64,000 nucleotides of DNA from Perlucidibaca wandonensis (GTDB taxonomy: Bacteria > Pseudomonadota > Gammaproteobacteria > Pseudomonadales > Moraxellaceae), in NCBI RefSeq assembly GCF_042677145.1, contig NZ_JBHTIT010000001.1, positions 62,001 through 126,000 on the forward strand, given 5' to 3'. Shown one piece after another: positions 9,054 through 17,060 of this stretch. The notes beneath the pieces were generated by a model, which did not search any database, was not told the DNA's origin, and saw only the letters and a program-made list of their open reading frames with translations. Within the stretch, counting starts at the first letter, position 1. The number at the start of each line of letters is the position of its first letter. The position numbers and the translations under genes are program-made.

Positions 9054-9452
9054 ATGACAGCTGCTCCCAGCCTGAGTCGAACCTTGCTATGGCTGGCGGC
9101 GGCTATCTTTGTGGTGCTGCAGCTGAGTCTGTGGTTCGGCGAAGGTGGCGTTCGCGATGTGCATCGGCTTAAAGGCGCGGTTGCGCTGCAGCAGGCAGAA
9201 AATCTCCGCCTGCGTCAGCGCAACGATGTTTTAGAGGCTGAGGTCAATGATCTAAAAACAGGCCATGCTGCAATTGAAGAGCGCGCACGGTTAGATCTTG
9301 GCATGATCAAAGACGATGAAACTTTTTATCTGGTGACGGGTAAAGCCTTGTCGGGTTCTGCAACCGCGCGAATGCCCGCGACACCAGCGGTGGTGCATGC
9401 GCCTAAAGATAGCGCTTCAGAGTCTGCGGCGGAGCCTGAGCGCCAACCATGA
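9054..9452 (+). CDS. ftsB: Cell division protein FtsB
   Basis: Bitopic inner-membrane member of the FtsQLB complex that activates septal peptidoglycan synthesis. One N-terminal membrane helix (residues ~9-26), then a heptad-repeat coiled coil (residues ~32-68, LRLRQRNDVLEAEVNDLK), then the conserved ARLDLGMIKDDETFYLV. At 132 residues it is longer than E. coli FtsB (103); the extra part is a low-complexity Ala/Pro/Ser/Glu tail. Its place between eno and ispD is the standard one. It overlaps ispD by four bases. Confidence 0.93.
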   Translation: MTAAPSLSRTLLWLAAAIFVVLQLSLWFGEGGVRDVHRLKGAVALQQAENLRLRQRNDVLEAEVNDLKTGHAAIEERARLDLGMIKDDETFYLVTGKALSGSATARMPATPAVVHAPKDSASESAAEPERQP

Positions 9453-10165
9453 GTGCATATTTTGCAGTCGTCCCTGCTGCCGGAATAGGCACTCGTTTTG
9501 GCGGCAACCAAGCTAAGCAATACGCCATCCTTGATGGCCAGCCTGTGATTGCACACAGTCTTCAGCGCTTGCTAGATCTCGATGAAATCTCCCATATTGC
9601 ATTAGTGCTGGCGGCTCATGATGAGCAGGCTGCGCTAGTTTCGGCTGTGCAGAATGCACGAGTTAGTCGCGTTGCTGGTGGTGCCGAGCGCATGGACTCG
9701 GTGCTGGCGGGCTTGCTGTCGCTGACGCAGGCGCGCGATGACGACTGGGTACTGGTTCATGATGTTGCTCGGCCTTTGCTACGGCCGAATGATGTGCGCG
9801 AGTTGATTAACGCCTGTGCGCAGGATGATGTCGGTGGCCTATTGGCCCATGATGTGCGCGATACCATGAAGCAGAGTAGGGCTAATTCAGTGGGTCTTCG
9901 CGTTGAGGCGACTGTGCCGCGTGCTGGTCTGATGCATGCACTTACGCCGCAGCTATTTCGCTACGGCTTATTGCGTGATGCGTTATTGGCCGCACGCGCC
10001 GATGGTGTGGTGGTCACCGATGAGTCTGCCGCCATTGAGCGCCTCGGCCATCGCCCACGCCTAGTGTTGGGCGCGCGCGACAATATAAAAATCACCTACG
10101 CCGACGACCTTGCTCTCGCGGCGTTTTATTTATCGGCGCAACGCGCGCAAGGAATCTGCTCATGA
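9449..10165 (+). CDS. ispD: 2-C-methyl-D-erythritol 4-phosphate cytidylyltransferase
   Basis: MEP-pathway step joining CTP to methylerythritol phosphate. 238 residues; starts with the nucleotidyltransferase signature VVPAAGIGTRFGGNQAKQY and has VLVHDVARPLL, LAHDVRDTMK, PRAGLMHALTPQLFR, TDESAAIERLG and DNIKITYADDLALA. Starts at the ATGA overlap with ftsB and overlaps ispF the same way, so ftsB-ispD-ispF read as one translational unit. Confidence 0.97.
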   Translation: MSAYFAVVPAAGIGTRFGGNQAKQYAILDGQPVIAHSLQRLLDLDEISHIALVLAAHDEQAALVSAVQNARVSRVAGGAERMDSVLAGLLSLTQARDDDWVLVHDVARPLLRPNDVRELINACAQDDVGGLLAHDVRDTMKQSRANSVGLRVEATVPRAGLMHALTPQLFRYGLLRDALLAARADGVVVTDESAAIERLGHRPRLVLGARDNIKITYADDLALAAFYLSAQRAQGICS

Positions 10166-10659
10166 CCAGCTCTGCTGCTTTGCGTCCACGCATCGGCCAC
10201 GGCATCGATGTGCATCGCTTTGGCGAAGGCGATTCGGTCACGCTCGCCGGTATTCGCATCGCCCACACGCATGGCTTGATGGCCCATTCCGATGGTGACG
10301 TAGCTTTGCACGCCTTATCGGATGCGCTACTTGGTGCGCTAGCCTTAGGCGATATCGGCAAGCATTTTCCCGATACAGACGCCGCTTTCGCTGGTGCCGA
10401 CAGCCGTGAGCTATTACGCAAAGTCTTGGTGCTCATTCATGCCCGTGGCTATGTCGTGGGTAACGCCGACCTCACCATCATGGCCGAGCAACCGCGTCTG
10501 CGACCACATATTGATGCCATGCGCGCTGTCGTTGCGGAAGACCTTCAGGTCGCGCTCGATACCGTGAGTGTGAAGGCGACGACCACAGAGCAACTTGGTT
10601 TTGTCGGTCGCCGCGAAGGCATTGAGGCGCATGCCGTGGTGATGTTGTGGCCGATATGA
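10162..10659 (+). CDS. ispF: 2-C-methyl-D-erythritol 2,4-cyclodiphosphate synthase
   Basis: MEP-pathway cyclase, a trimer with a catalytic zinc. 165 residues. Zinc ligands in GHGIDVHRFGEGD (Asp/His) and the following His in AHSDGDVALHAL. Also ALGDIGKHFPDTD and the C-terminal VKATTTEQLGFVGRREGI. ATGA coupling to ispD; its own end overlaps truD by four bases. Confidence 0.97.
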   Translation: MTSSAALRPRIGHGIDVHRFGEGDSVTLAGIRIAHTHGLMAHSDGDVALHALSDALLGALALGDIGKHFPDTDAAFAGADSRELLRKVLVLIHARGYVVGNADLTIMAEQPRLRPHIDAMRAVVAEDLQVALDTVSVKATTTEQLGFVGRREGIEAHAVVMLWPI

Positions 10660-11810
10660 GTGAGTTGCCTGCTTCAAGCGAAACATGCACAAGTCACACG
10701 CCAGCGCTGCGCGGGGATTGCCCTTCTCCGTGGGGCGAGCCATTAGCTCGTGCGCAATTAAAAGCCACGCCTGATGATTTTCAGGTAGTGGAAGTTATGG
10801 GCTTTGAGCCCAGCGGCGAGGGTGAGCATCTGTGGTTATGGGTGGAGAAGTGCGGTCTCAATACCGATGCCGTTGCCGCTGATATTGCTCAGCGCCTTGG
10901 GCTCTCACGCCAAGCTCTGAGCTATTCCGGTATGAAAGATCGCCATGCGCGAACACAGCAATGGTTTAGCGTGCATTGGCCTGCTGGTGCGGGCACGGCA
11001 AACGCCGGCGTTTGGTCATTGGGCGATGAATGGCTGCCGCAAGATAGTTCAAACGCGCAATATCGTGTGCTCAAGCAGGCACGCAGCAATCGTAAATTAC
11101 GCCGTGGCGCTCATGCCGCCAACCAATTTGTCATCACGCTGCGTCAGTTAAGTTTTATCGGCGCAGCCACACGCGAGCTGCTAGATGAGCGACTCGCCAC
11201 CATCGCAGTGCACGGCGTGCCGAACTATATTGGCGACCAGCGTTTTGGCCATGGCGGCCGCAATATCGACCAAGGCTTGAGGCTGCTCGCTGAGCGCCGC
11301 GCTGGCCAACGCCGCCGCCGTGACCAGCGCGAAAGCATTTGGTTATCGGCTCTGCGCTCGGCGCTATTTAATCGCGTTTTGGCCGCGCGAGTGAGCAATC
11401 AAAGCTGGGCGTCATATCTCGTTGGCGATGTTTTACAGCTCGATGGTCGCGGCAGTTTTTTTCAACCTACTAATGACGACGCCAGTTGGCCCGAGCGCCT
11501 AAGTGCCGGCCTGATTCATCCCACCGGCCCGATGCCTGGTGCCGGTGAAGCGGCGGTGCATGACGCCGTGGCCGCGCTCGAAGCGCAGACGCTAGCGCCA
11601 TGGCAACAAATTATCGATGACCTTGCCGCAATTGGCCTGCCTAATCAGCGCCGATCCCTGCGCTTGTGCGCCCCTGATTTATCGGCGCAATGGCTAGCTG
11701 ATGATAGCTTACGCCTGAGCTTTAGCCTGCCCTGCGGTGCGTTCGCCACGGCGCTATTGGCATCGAGTATTGATTTAGAGGAGAGCCCGCATGCGCTTTT
11801 TGCTGAGTAA
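10656..11810 (+). CDS. truD: tRNA pseudouridine(13) synthase TruD
   Basis: Isomerises U13 of tRNA-Glu to pseudouridine. Catalytic Asp in SYSGMKDRHARTQQWFS; other family blocks are ATPDDFQVVEV, NYIGDQRFGHGGRNI and AANQFVITLR. I take the ATG at 10656 (ATGA overlap with ispF, 384 residues) over one three codons earlier. The N-terminal ~30 residues are not conserved-looking. Its 3' end overlaps surE by 20 bases. The ispF-truD-surE-pcm order is standard for gammaproteobacteria. Confidence 0.95.
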   Translation: MSELPASSETCTSHTPALRGDCPSPWGEPLARAQLKATPDDFQVVEVMGFEPSGEGEHLWLWVEKCGLNTDAVAADIAQRLGLSRQALSYSGMKDRHARTQQWFSVHWPAGAGTANAGVWSLGDEWLPQDSSNAQYRVLKQARSNRKLRRGAHAANQFVITLRQLSFIGAATRELLDERLATIAVHGVPNYIGDQRFGHGGRNIDQGLRLLAERRAGQRRRRDQRESIWLSALRSALFNRVLAARVSNQSWASYLVGDVLQLDGRGSFFQPTNDDASWPERLSAGLIHPTGPMPGAGEAAVHDAVAALEAQTLAPWQQIIDDLAAIGLPNQRRSLRLCAPDLSAQWLADDSLRLSFSLPCGAFATALLASSIDLEESPHALFAE

Positions 11811-12552
11811 TGACGACGGCGTATTAGCGCCTGGCCTACAAGCAATGGCCGATGCTTTAGCTAATTTAGGCGAGGTCACGGTAGTTGCTCCTGATAGTGA
11901 GCGCAGTGCTTTTTCTAGTGCGCTGACGCTGGATCGGCCGCTACGCCCGCAGCGCTTAGCCAATGGTTTCATTTCGCTCAATGGCACGCCGGCAGACTGT
12001 ATTCATGTTGCGCTTAATGGCCTGCTCGATTTCGAGCCAGACTTGATTGTTTCAGGTATCAATGCCGGCCCAAACCTTGGCGATGATGTGCTTTATTCAG
12101 GCACGGTTGCGGCGGCATTGGAGGGGCGATTCTTAGGCCATCCAGCCATGGCCGTGTCGTTGGCGAAGCCGAAAATGGATATTCGCGGCATTGATGATTA
12201 TCGCGCCGCCGCCGCTTACGCTGCACAGCTCATTAGCAAATGGCAGGATATTGGATTGCCACCGCGCTCTTTGCTCAACATTAATGTGCCGGGTGGCGAG
12301 CCCAGTGAACACAAAGGCTTTGCTGTGACCCGCCTAGGTCATCGCGCGCGTAGTCAAGATGTGCTGAAGCTGCAAGACCCTCGCGGCAACACCGTATATT
12401 GGATAGGCGCCTTGGGTGATCCGCTCGATAATGCGCCTGGCACTGACTTTTATGCGGTCTCAGAAGGCTGCATTAGTGTGACGCCACTCGATCCTGATAT
12501 GACGCATCGTGGTGCCATGAGCACACTGTCGGCATGGATTAAACAATTCTGA
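11791..12552 (+). CDS. surE: 5'/3'-nucleotidase SurE
   Basis: Metal-dependent nucleoside monophosphatase/exopolyphosphatase used in stationary-phase survival. 253 residues, starting MRFLLSNDDGVLAPGL with the metal-binding Asn-Asp-Asp. Further blocks: VVAPDSERSAFSSALTL, LNGTPADCIHVAL, SGINAGPNLGDDVLYSGTVAAALEG and LLNINVP. Strong ribosome-binding site GAGGAGAG at 11778-11785 inside truD. pcm follows, as usual. Confidence 0.97.
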   Translation: MRFLLSNDDGVLAPGLQAMADALANLGEVTVVAPDSERSAFSSALTLDRPLRPQRLANGFISLNGTPADCIHVALNGLLDFEPDLIVSGINAGPNLGDDVLYSGTVAAALEGRFLGHPAMAVSLAKPKMDIRGIDDYRAAAAYAAQLISKWQDIGLPPRSLLNINVPGGEPSEHKGFAVTRLGHRARSQDVLKLQDPRGNTVYWIGALGDPLDNAPGTDFYAVSEGCISVTPLDPDMTHRGAMSTLSAWIKQF

Positions 12553-12565
12553 TGACTGAATTGTT
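12542..12565 (+). repeat. Inverted repeat spanning the surE stop codon
   Basis: AACAATTC-TGATGACT-GAATTGTT: eight perfect pairs with the TGA stop in the loop. The stem is A/T-rich with no T-run, so it would terminate poorly; it might slow 3' decay between surE and pcm. Confidence 0.35.
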
Positions 12566-12625
12566 CTGCCGCCCTGCGTGCTGCGTGCTACATTTGCCCC
12601 ATCGCTTAGAGATAATAACAACACC

Positions 12626-13300
12626 ATGAGCACCGGCACGCCCTTCGATATTCACGGTTCAGGATTTACGTCTGCCCGCACCCGCGACCGCTTAATGACA
12701 CGGCTTATTGCGCAGGGTATTACCGATGCGCAAGTGCTTGATGTCATGCGCCAAACCCCGCGGCATGTATTTGTTGATGAAGCGCTTGCGCATCGAGCCT
12801 ATGAAGACACTGCGCTGCCTATTGGTCACAGCCAAACGCTGTCGCAGCCATATATTGTGGCGCGAATGAGTGAGATTTTACTGGCCGCAGGGCCATGCCA
12901 GAAAGTCTTAGAAATTGGCACCGGATCGGGCTATCAAACTGCTGTTTTGGCGCAACTGGTTGGCAGCGTGCACTCCATTGAGCGCATCAAAGCATTGCAG
13001 GATAAAGCCCGCGATCGTTTAAAAGCATTAGGGCTTAATAATGTGCGTTTGCGCCATGCCGATGGCATGCAAGGCTGGCCCGGTGAGGGCGAGTACGACG
13101 GCATCATTGGCACGGCCGCCGCGATTGGTGTACCACCTGCGCTAATCGACTTATTAGCGGTCGGTGGGCGCATGGTTTTACCCGTAGGCGCTGGCCAAGG
13201 ACAATCATTGGTGTTGGTGTGTAAAACGCTTGATGGCATCACTCAACAAACCATTGAGCCTGTACATTTTGTGCCAATGCTCGGCGGTGTAGTGGGCTAG
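12626..13300 (+). CDS. pcm: Protein-L-isoaspartate O-methyltransferase
   Basis: Methylates isoaspartyl residues from SAM to repair aged proteins. 224 residues from the ATG at 12626; an upstream ATG (12578) would add 16 residues absent from the family. Blocks: TPRHVFVDEALAHRAYED, GHSQTLSQPYIVARM, and the SAM-binding VLEIGTGSGYQTAVLAQL. It ends PMLGGVVG. Downstream, the expected nlpD is missing and the next genes (tRNA-Arg, rpoS) lie on the opposite strand. Confidence 0.94.
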   Translation: MSTGTPFDIHGSGFTSARTRDRLMTRLIAQGITDAQVLDVMRQTPRHVFVDEALAHRAYEDTALPIGHSQTLSQPYIVARMSEILLAAGPCQKVLEIGTGSGYQTAVLAQLVGSVHSIERIKALQDKARDRLKALGLNNVRLRHADGMQGWPGEGEYDGIIGTAAAIGVPPALIDLLAVGGRMVLPVGAGQGQSLVLVCKTLDGITQQTIEPVHFVPMLGGVVG

Positions 13301-13399
13301 GCGCTTAGAGTTTCAAATGCGCTTTTTCGTCCGATGTTCATATACCACTACTTTTAGCCAGTACTATAGATTTAATAATTAACTAAATCATTGATTTAA

Positions 13400-13476
13400 T
13401 GGTGCCCCAGAGACGATTCGAACGTCCGACCTGCCCCTTAGGAGGGGGCTGCTCTATCCAGCTGAGCTACTGAGGC
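13400..13476 (-). tRNA. tRNA-Arg(CCT)
   Basis: Folds by hand on the minus strand: acceptor GCCTCAG/CTGGGGC (one G-U), D arm GCTC...GAGC, anticodon stem GCCCC/GGGGC with loop CTCCTAA (anticodon CCT, reads AGG), variable AGGTC, T arm with TTCGAAT, and an encoded 3' CCA. It starts 35 bases past the rpoS stop on the same strand; a TAGAAT -10-like box lies in that gap, so it may have its own promoter. Confidence 0.96.
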
Positions 13477-13511
13477 TTAGCTCGGTATTCTAGCGGATAG
13501 AGCGTGCAAAT

Positions 13512-14360
13512 TCAGCCATCTAGGTCATTCAAACAGTCTTTATCTAAGTGTTCCTCGTGCATCCATAAGCGTAGCTTTGCTAGCGCCTCAAGCTGAATTT
13601 GTCGTACGCGTTCGCGCGTTACGCCAATGGTTGTGGCGATGCACTCAAGTGTTTGCTTGCAATGACTGTTAACGCCAAAGCGGCAGTTAATAATGTACTG
13701 CTCGCGCGAGTTTAATCTAGCCACAAAGCGAAACATGGCGGTGAGTAAGTTACTTTGCAGCGATTGATGCTCTGGGTTTTCATGCTCACCACAGCTCGGG
13801 TGTAGTGGATGCCCCTCATCTTCAAAGGTGGTCATGCTTGTAGGTGACTCTCGCCAAGGCAGCAGTTCGCGCACTTCATTTTCGCTGCGACCAATGGCAT
13901 CTGCCATATCGGCCGGCCGCGCGTCGTGTCCATAGCGCTGACGCCATTCGCGGCTAACTCGTAGACATTTATTTAGACGCTTGCCCATGTGCACCGGCAG
14001 ACGCACAACGCGCGATTGATCCATGATGCCGCGCTCGATGTATTGGCGTATCCAATGCACAGCATAGGTTGAAAAACGAAAGCCACGGCTAGCGTCAAAT
14101 TTACCAACCGCGTGTATTAAGCCGAGGTTTCCCTCCTCAATTAAGTCTTCAAATGCCATGCTAGAGCGCTGATGTTGTCGCGCTATGCGAAGCACTAGAC
14201 GTAAATTGCTGACAATCATGCGGTCGCGTGCACAGCCATCGCCCGCTTGCGAAGCTAAGCACAGGCTTAGCTCCTCTTCGGCCGTGAGTAGAGGGTAGTT
14301 GCGCACCTCGTTGAGGTAATACTGTAGAACACTACGATCGGGGAGTGATGGATTCTGCAT
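13512..14360 (-). CDS. rpoS: RNA polymerase sigma factor RpoS (short form)
   Basis: Stationary-phase/general-stress sigma-70-family factor. 282 residues: region 1.2 (VLQYYLNEVRNYPLLTAEEE), region 2 (NLRLVLRIARQH, FEDLIEEGNLGLIHAVGKFD, GFRFSTYAVHWIRQYIERGI), region 3 (RVVRLPVHM), region 4 (INCRFGVNS, LECIATTIGVTRERVRQIQ, EALAKLRLW). E. coli RpoS has 330 residues; this one begins almost at region 1.2 and lacks most of region 1.1. Region 2.4/3 residues and neighbourhood (surE-pcm) favour RpoS over RpoH or RpoD. nlpD is absent, and the gene converges on pcm instead of following it. Translation is probably gated by a leader hairpin. Confidence 0.87.
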   Translation of the reverse strand: MQNPSLPDRSVLQYYLNEVRNYPLLTAEEELSLCLASQAGDGCARDRMIVSNLRLVLRIARQHQRSSMAFEDLIEEGNLGLIHAVGKFDASRGFRFSTYAVHWIRQYIERGIMDQSRVVRLPVHMGKRLNKCLRVSREWRQRYGHDARPADMADAIGRSENEVRELLPWRESPTSMTTFEDEGHPLHPSCGEHENPEHQSLQSNLLTAMFRFVARLNSREQYIINCRFGVNSHCKQTLECIATTIGVTRERVRQIQLEALAKLRLWMHEEHLDKDCLNDLDG

Positions 14361-14366
14361 GATGCA

Positions 14367-14404
14367 TTCCTTGCCTGTTAGTGGCTATCCGAGCCGGCAA
14401 GGAA
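14367..14404 (-). promoter_or_regulatory. Shine-Dalgarno-sequestering hairpin of rpoS
   Basis: On the minus strand TTCCTTGCC pairs perfectly with GGCAAGGAA (nine pairs, 20-base loop holding an inner four-pair stem GGCT/AGCC). The right arm contains AAGGA, seven bases before the rpoS ATG, so the folded leader hides the ribosome-binding site. E. coli rpoS is likewise held off by a leader fold that small RNAs and Hfq open, but the sequence here is unrelated. Confidence 0.65.
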
Positions 14405-14410
14405 AATTAA

Positions 14411-14464
14411 GCAGAGCTACTTGTTAAACGCTAGGACAGCTCTGCATTTAGCCGACTAACGGCT
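14411..14464 (-). promoter_or_regulatory. Two further stem-loops upstream of rpoS
   Basis: GCAGAGCT (14411-14418) pairs with AGCTCTGC (14438-14445), eight pairs and a 19-base loop. AGCCG-ACTAA-CGGCT occupies 14450-14464. With the SD hairpin they make three consecutive stems between dapE and rpoS. Neither has a T-run, so dapE termination is not clear; they may be part of the rpoS leader. Confidence 0.4.
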
Positions 14465-14527
14465 GTTTATCGGGATGACTAGCTAGATCAGACAAATGCC
14501 ATACAGAAGTATGATTTTTAACCAACA

Positions 14528-15676
14528 TTAGTTGGTCAGCAAACGCTGCAAAATGCCCTCATAGAGGTCGGTCAGCGTGTCTAAGTCGGCTGCTTTCACA
14601 CATTCGTTGATCTGATGAATCGTGCGATTGACCGGCCCTAGCTCCAATACTTGCGCACCTGTGGGTGCGATAAAGCGGCCATCAGATGTGCCGCCGGTAG
14701 TGAGCAGCGCAGGCGTGCGACCAGTGTAGTGCTGAATACTGCCAACCGCGGCATCGACTAATGCGCCAGCTGCTGTCAAAAATGGCTGGCCGCTTAAGCG
14801 CCACGCCAGCTCATAGCGCAGGCCGTGTTTATCCAAAATGGCCTCAGTGCGCTCGCGTAAAACCGCCTCAGTCAGTTCGGTAGAAAAGCGGAAGTTAAAC
14901 ACTACTTCGACATTGCCTGGGATGACGTTATTGGCGCCTGTGCCGGCGTTGATATTGGAAATTTGGAAGCTGGTGGCGGGGAAAAAGGCATTACCTTCAT
15001 CCCAAGTCTCAGCGGCCAGTTCGGTAAGCGCGGGCGCGACGCGATGAATTGGGTTGTCGGCCAAATGCGGGTAGGCGACATGGCCTTGTTTGCCGAGCAC
15101 ATTAAGGATGCCGCCGAGCGAGCCGCGACGGCCATTTTTAATGACATCGCCGACTAGATCAGTGCTGGAGGGTTCGCCGACTAAGCACCAGGTGATTTTT
15201 TCGCCGCGCGCTTCCAACGTTTCCACTACTCGCACGGTGCCATCGATCGCGATGCCTTCTTCGTCGCTGGTGATCAAGAACGCAATGCTGCCTTTATGGT
15301 CTGGATGCGCAGCGACAAAGCGTTCGCAGGCCACCACCATGGCGGCGAGTGAACCCTTCATGTCAGCTGCACCTCGGCCCATCAACATACCGTCTTCAAT
15401 GCGTGGCTCGAATGGCGGCACTGCCCATTGCTCGCTAGGACCTGGCGGCACGACATCGGTGTGGCCAGCAAAAGCAAATAGAGGACCTTCTGTGCCACGT
15501 CGTGCCCAGAAATTATCGACTTCACCAAAGCGTAGGCGCTCAATCACAAAACCGATGGCTTCTAAGCGACGGATCATTAGGTCTTGGCAGTCGGCATCAA
15601 AAGGTGTCACCGAGGGTTCGCGGATGAGGGCGAGGGTGAGTTCTAGTGTGGGTGATAAGGGCGTGGCTGCGTTCAT
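14528..15676 (-). CDS. dapE: Succinyl-diaminopimelate desuccinylase
   Basis: Zinc metallopeptidase-fold enzyme releasing LL-diaminopimelate from its N-succinyl form in lysine/peptidoglycan precursor synthesis. Visible: PLFAFAGHTDVVPPG (first His/Asp), GRGAADMKGSLAAMV (bridging Asp), TSDEEGIAIDG (Glu base), GEPSSTDLVGD and the C-terminal LELGPVNRTIHQINE. I start at 15676 (382 residues), where GAGAA lies upstream and the family begins. In-frame ATGs further upstream would add up to 50 unconserved residues. Confidence 0.95.
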   Translation of the reverse strand: MNAATPLSPTLELTLALIREPSVTPFDADCQDLMIRRLEAIGFVIERLRFGEVDNFWARRGTEGPLFAFAGHTDVVPPGPSEQWAVPPFEPRIEDGMLMGRGAADMKGSLAAMVVACERFVAAHPDHKGSIAFLITSDEEGIAIDGTVRVVETLEARGEKITWCLVGEPSSTDLVGDVIKNGRRGSLGGILNVLGKQGHVAYPHLADNPIHRVAPALTELAAETWDEGNAFFPATSFQISNINAGTGANNVIPGNVEVVFNFRFSTELTEAVLRERTEAILDKHGLRYELAWRLSGQPFLTAAGALVDAAVGSIQHYTGRTPALLTTGGTSDGRFIAPTGAQVLELGPVNRTIHQINECVKAADLDTLTDLYEGILQRLLTN

Positions 15677-15887
15677 CAGATTCTCGTCGGCATTGTTTGG
15701 TTTTGTGGCCATTTCGCGGCACACTGTGAGCACAAAATATCTCATTAAGCGCCGCAGTTTAGCGATCTTGTGCCAGCGCGTCTTGCCAACAAGGCAATAA
15801 CAACTGGTGGGTGATCTGTTCAGCAAGGCCTAACGCAGTAATAATCACACTTTTGGCCACATGGCCTGTGCAACGAGCAGACATATC

Positions 15888-17057
15888 ATGATGAAAAAAT
15901 CCTCGCGCATTGCTGCCGCCGTCATTGCTGCCGCTACCGTTTTGGTCGCTTGTAGCCCAAAGCCACATACGCCATCGATGACAGAAGACGGCAAACGCAT
16001 CGTGGTCATTGGCCACGCCGCGCCGCTCACTGGCACTCAGGCGCATCTCGGTAAAGATAATGAAAATGGCGTGCGCTTAGCCATCGATGATTTAAATGCC
16101 GCTGGCTTTAAAATTGGCGATGAGTCGGTGGTCTTTCAACTCGACTCGCAAGATGATCAGGCCGACCCGCGTATGGCCACCACAGTCGCGCAAAAGTTTG
16201 TTGATGATGGCGTTAAGGCCGTCATTGGTCATTTGAACTCAGGCACCACCATGCCGGCTTCGCGTGTTTATAACAGCGCTGGCATCGTAGAAATCTCGCC
16301 TTCGGCAACCACGCCACGTTATACCCAACAAGGTTTCGATAACGCCTTTCGTGTCATGGCGAATGATATTCAGCAGGGGCGAGCTTTAGGCGAATTTGCC
16401 GTACAGGAGCTGGGCGCGAAGAAAATTGCCATCATTGATGACCGCACTGCCTATGGCCAAGGCCTAGCTGATGAGTTTGAAAAAGCCGCTATTGCTGCCG
16501 GTGCTGAAATCATTGTGCGCGAATACACCAGCGATAAAGCCTCGGACTTCACTGCGATTTTGACCAAGATTAAAGGTAAGAAGCCGGACTTGTTATTTTT
16601 TGGTGGCATGGATGGTCAAGGCGCGCCTATGGCCAAGCAAATGCAGTCATTGGGCTTAAGTATGCAGCTGCTTGGCGGCGATGGTATTCATACCGCCGAG
16701 TTTATGAAGCTTGCCGCAACAGCTGCCGAGGGTGTTGTCGCATCGCTTCCGGGTCGACCTTTAGACACGCTAGCGAATGGCCCAGCGTTTAAAAAGCGCT
16801 TCGAAGCTAAGTACGGAAAAATCCAGCTTTATGCACCGTATTGCTACGACGCTATGATGATTCTCGCGCAAGCCATGCAGCGTGCCGGCACTACCGATCC
16901 TGTGAAAGTGAAACAAGAGCTGGCCAAAACTGACTATAACGGCGTTACCTCGCGTATTCGTTTTGATGCTCAGGGCGACCTCACGCAAGGCTCGATCACG
17001 GTCTATCGCGCCAAGGCCGGCCAATGGCAAGTGCTGAAAACGATTGAGTCGAAATAA
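15888..17057 (+). CDS. livK: Branched-chain amino-acid ABC transporter, substrate-binding lipoprotein
   Basis: Periplasmic binding protein of a LIV-type importer. The N terminus MMKKSSRIAAAVIAAATVL ends in a lipobox (LVAC), so it is probably a lipoprotein. Body has the type-I periplasmic fold: HAAPLTGTQAHLGKDNENG, VIGHLNSGTTMPASRVY, ISPSATTPRYTQQG, IAIIDDRTAYGQGLADEFEK, LYAPYCYDAM. Tandem ATGs at 15888/15891; an earlier ATG (15861) has no signal logic. First gene of the livKHMGF-like operon. Ligand preference among Leu/Ile/Val and other amino acids is not readable. Confidence 0.92.
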   Translation: MMKKSSRIAAAVIAAATVLVACSPKPHTPSMTEDGKRIVVIGHAAPLTGTQAHLGKDNENGVRLAIDDLNAAGFKIGDESVVFQLDSQDDQADPRMATTVAQKFVDDGVKAVIGHLNSGTTMPASRVYNSAGIVEISPSATTPRYTQQGFDNAFRVMANDIQQGRALGEFAVQELGAKKIAIIDDRTAYGQGLADEFEKAAIAAGAEIIVREYTSDKASDFTAILTKIKGKKPDLLFFGGMDGQGAPMAKQMQSLGLSMQLLGGDGIHTAEFMKLAATAAEGVVASLPGRPLDTLANGPAFKKRFEAKYGKIQLYAPYCYDAMMILAQAMQRAGTTDPVKVKQELAKTDYNGVTSRIRFDAQGDLTQGSITVYRAKAGQWQVLKTIESK

Positions 17058-17060
17058 GCC

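Noticed and set aside
13300..13399. A remnant of nlpD between pcm and tRNA-Arg
   Set aside because: The 100-base gap is A+T-rich with no LysM or peptidase M23 coding signal in any frame.
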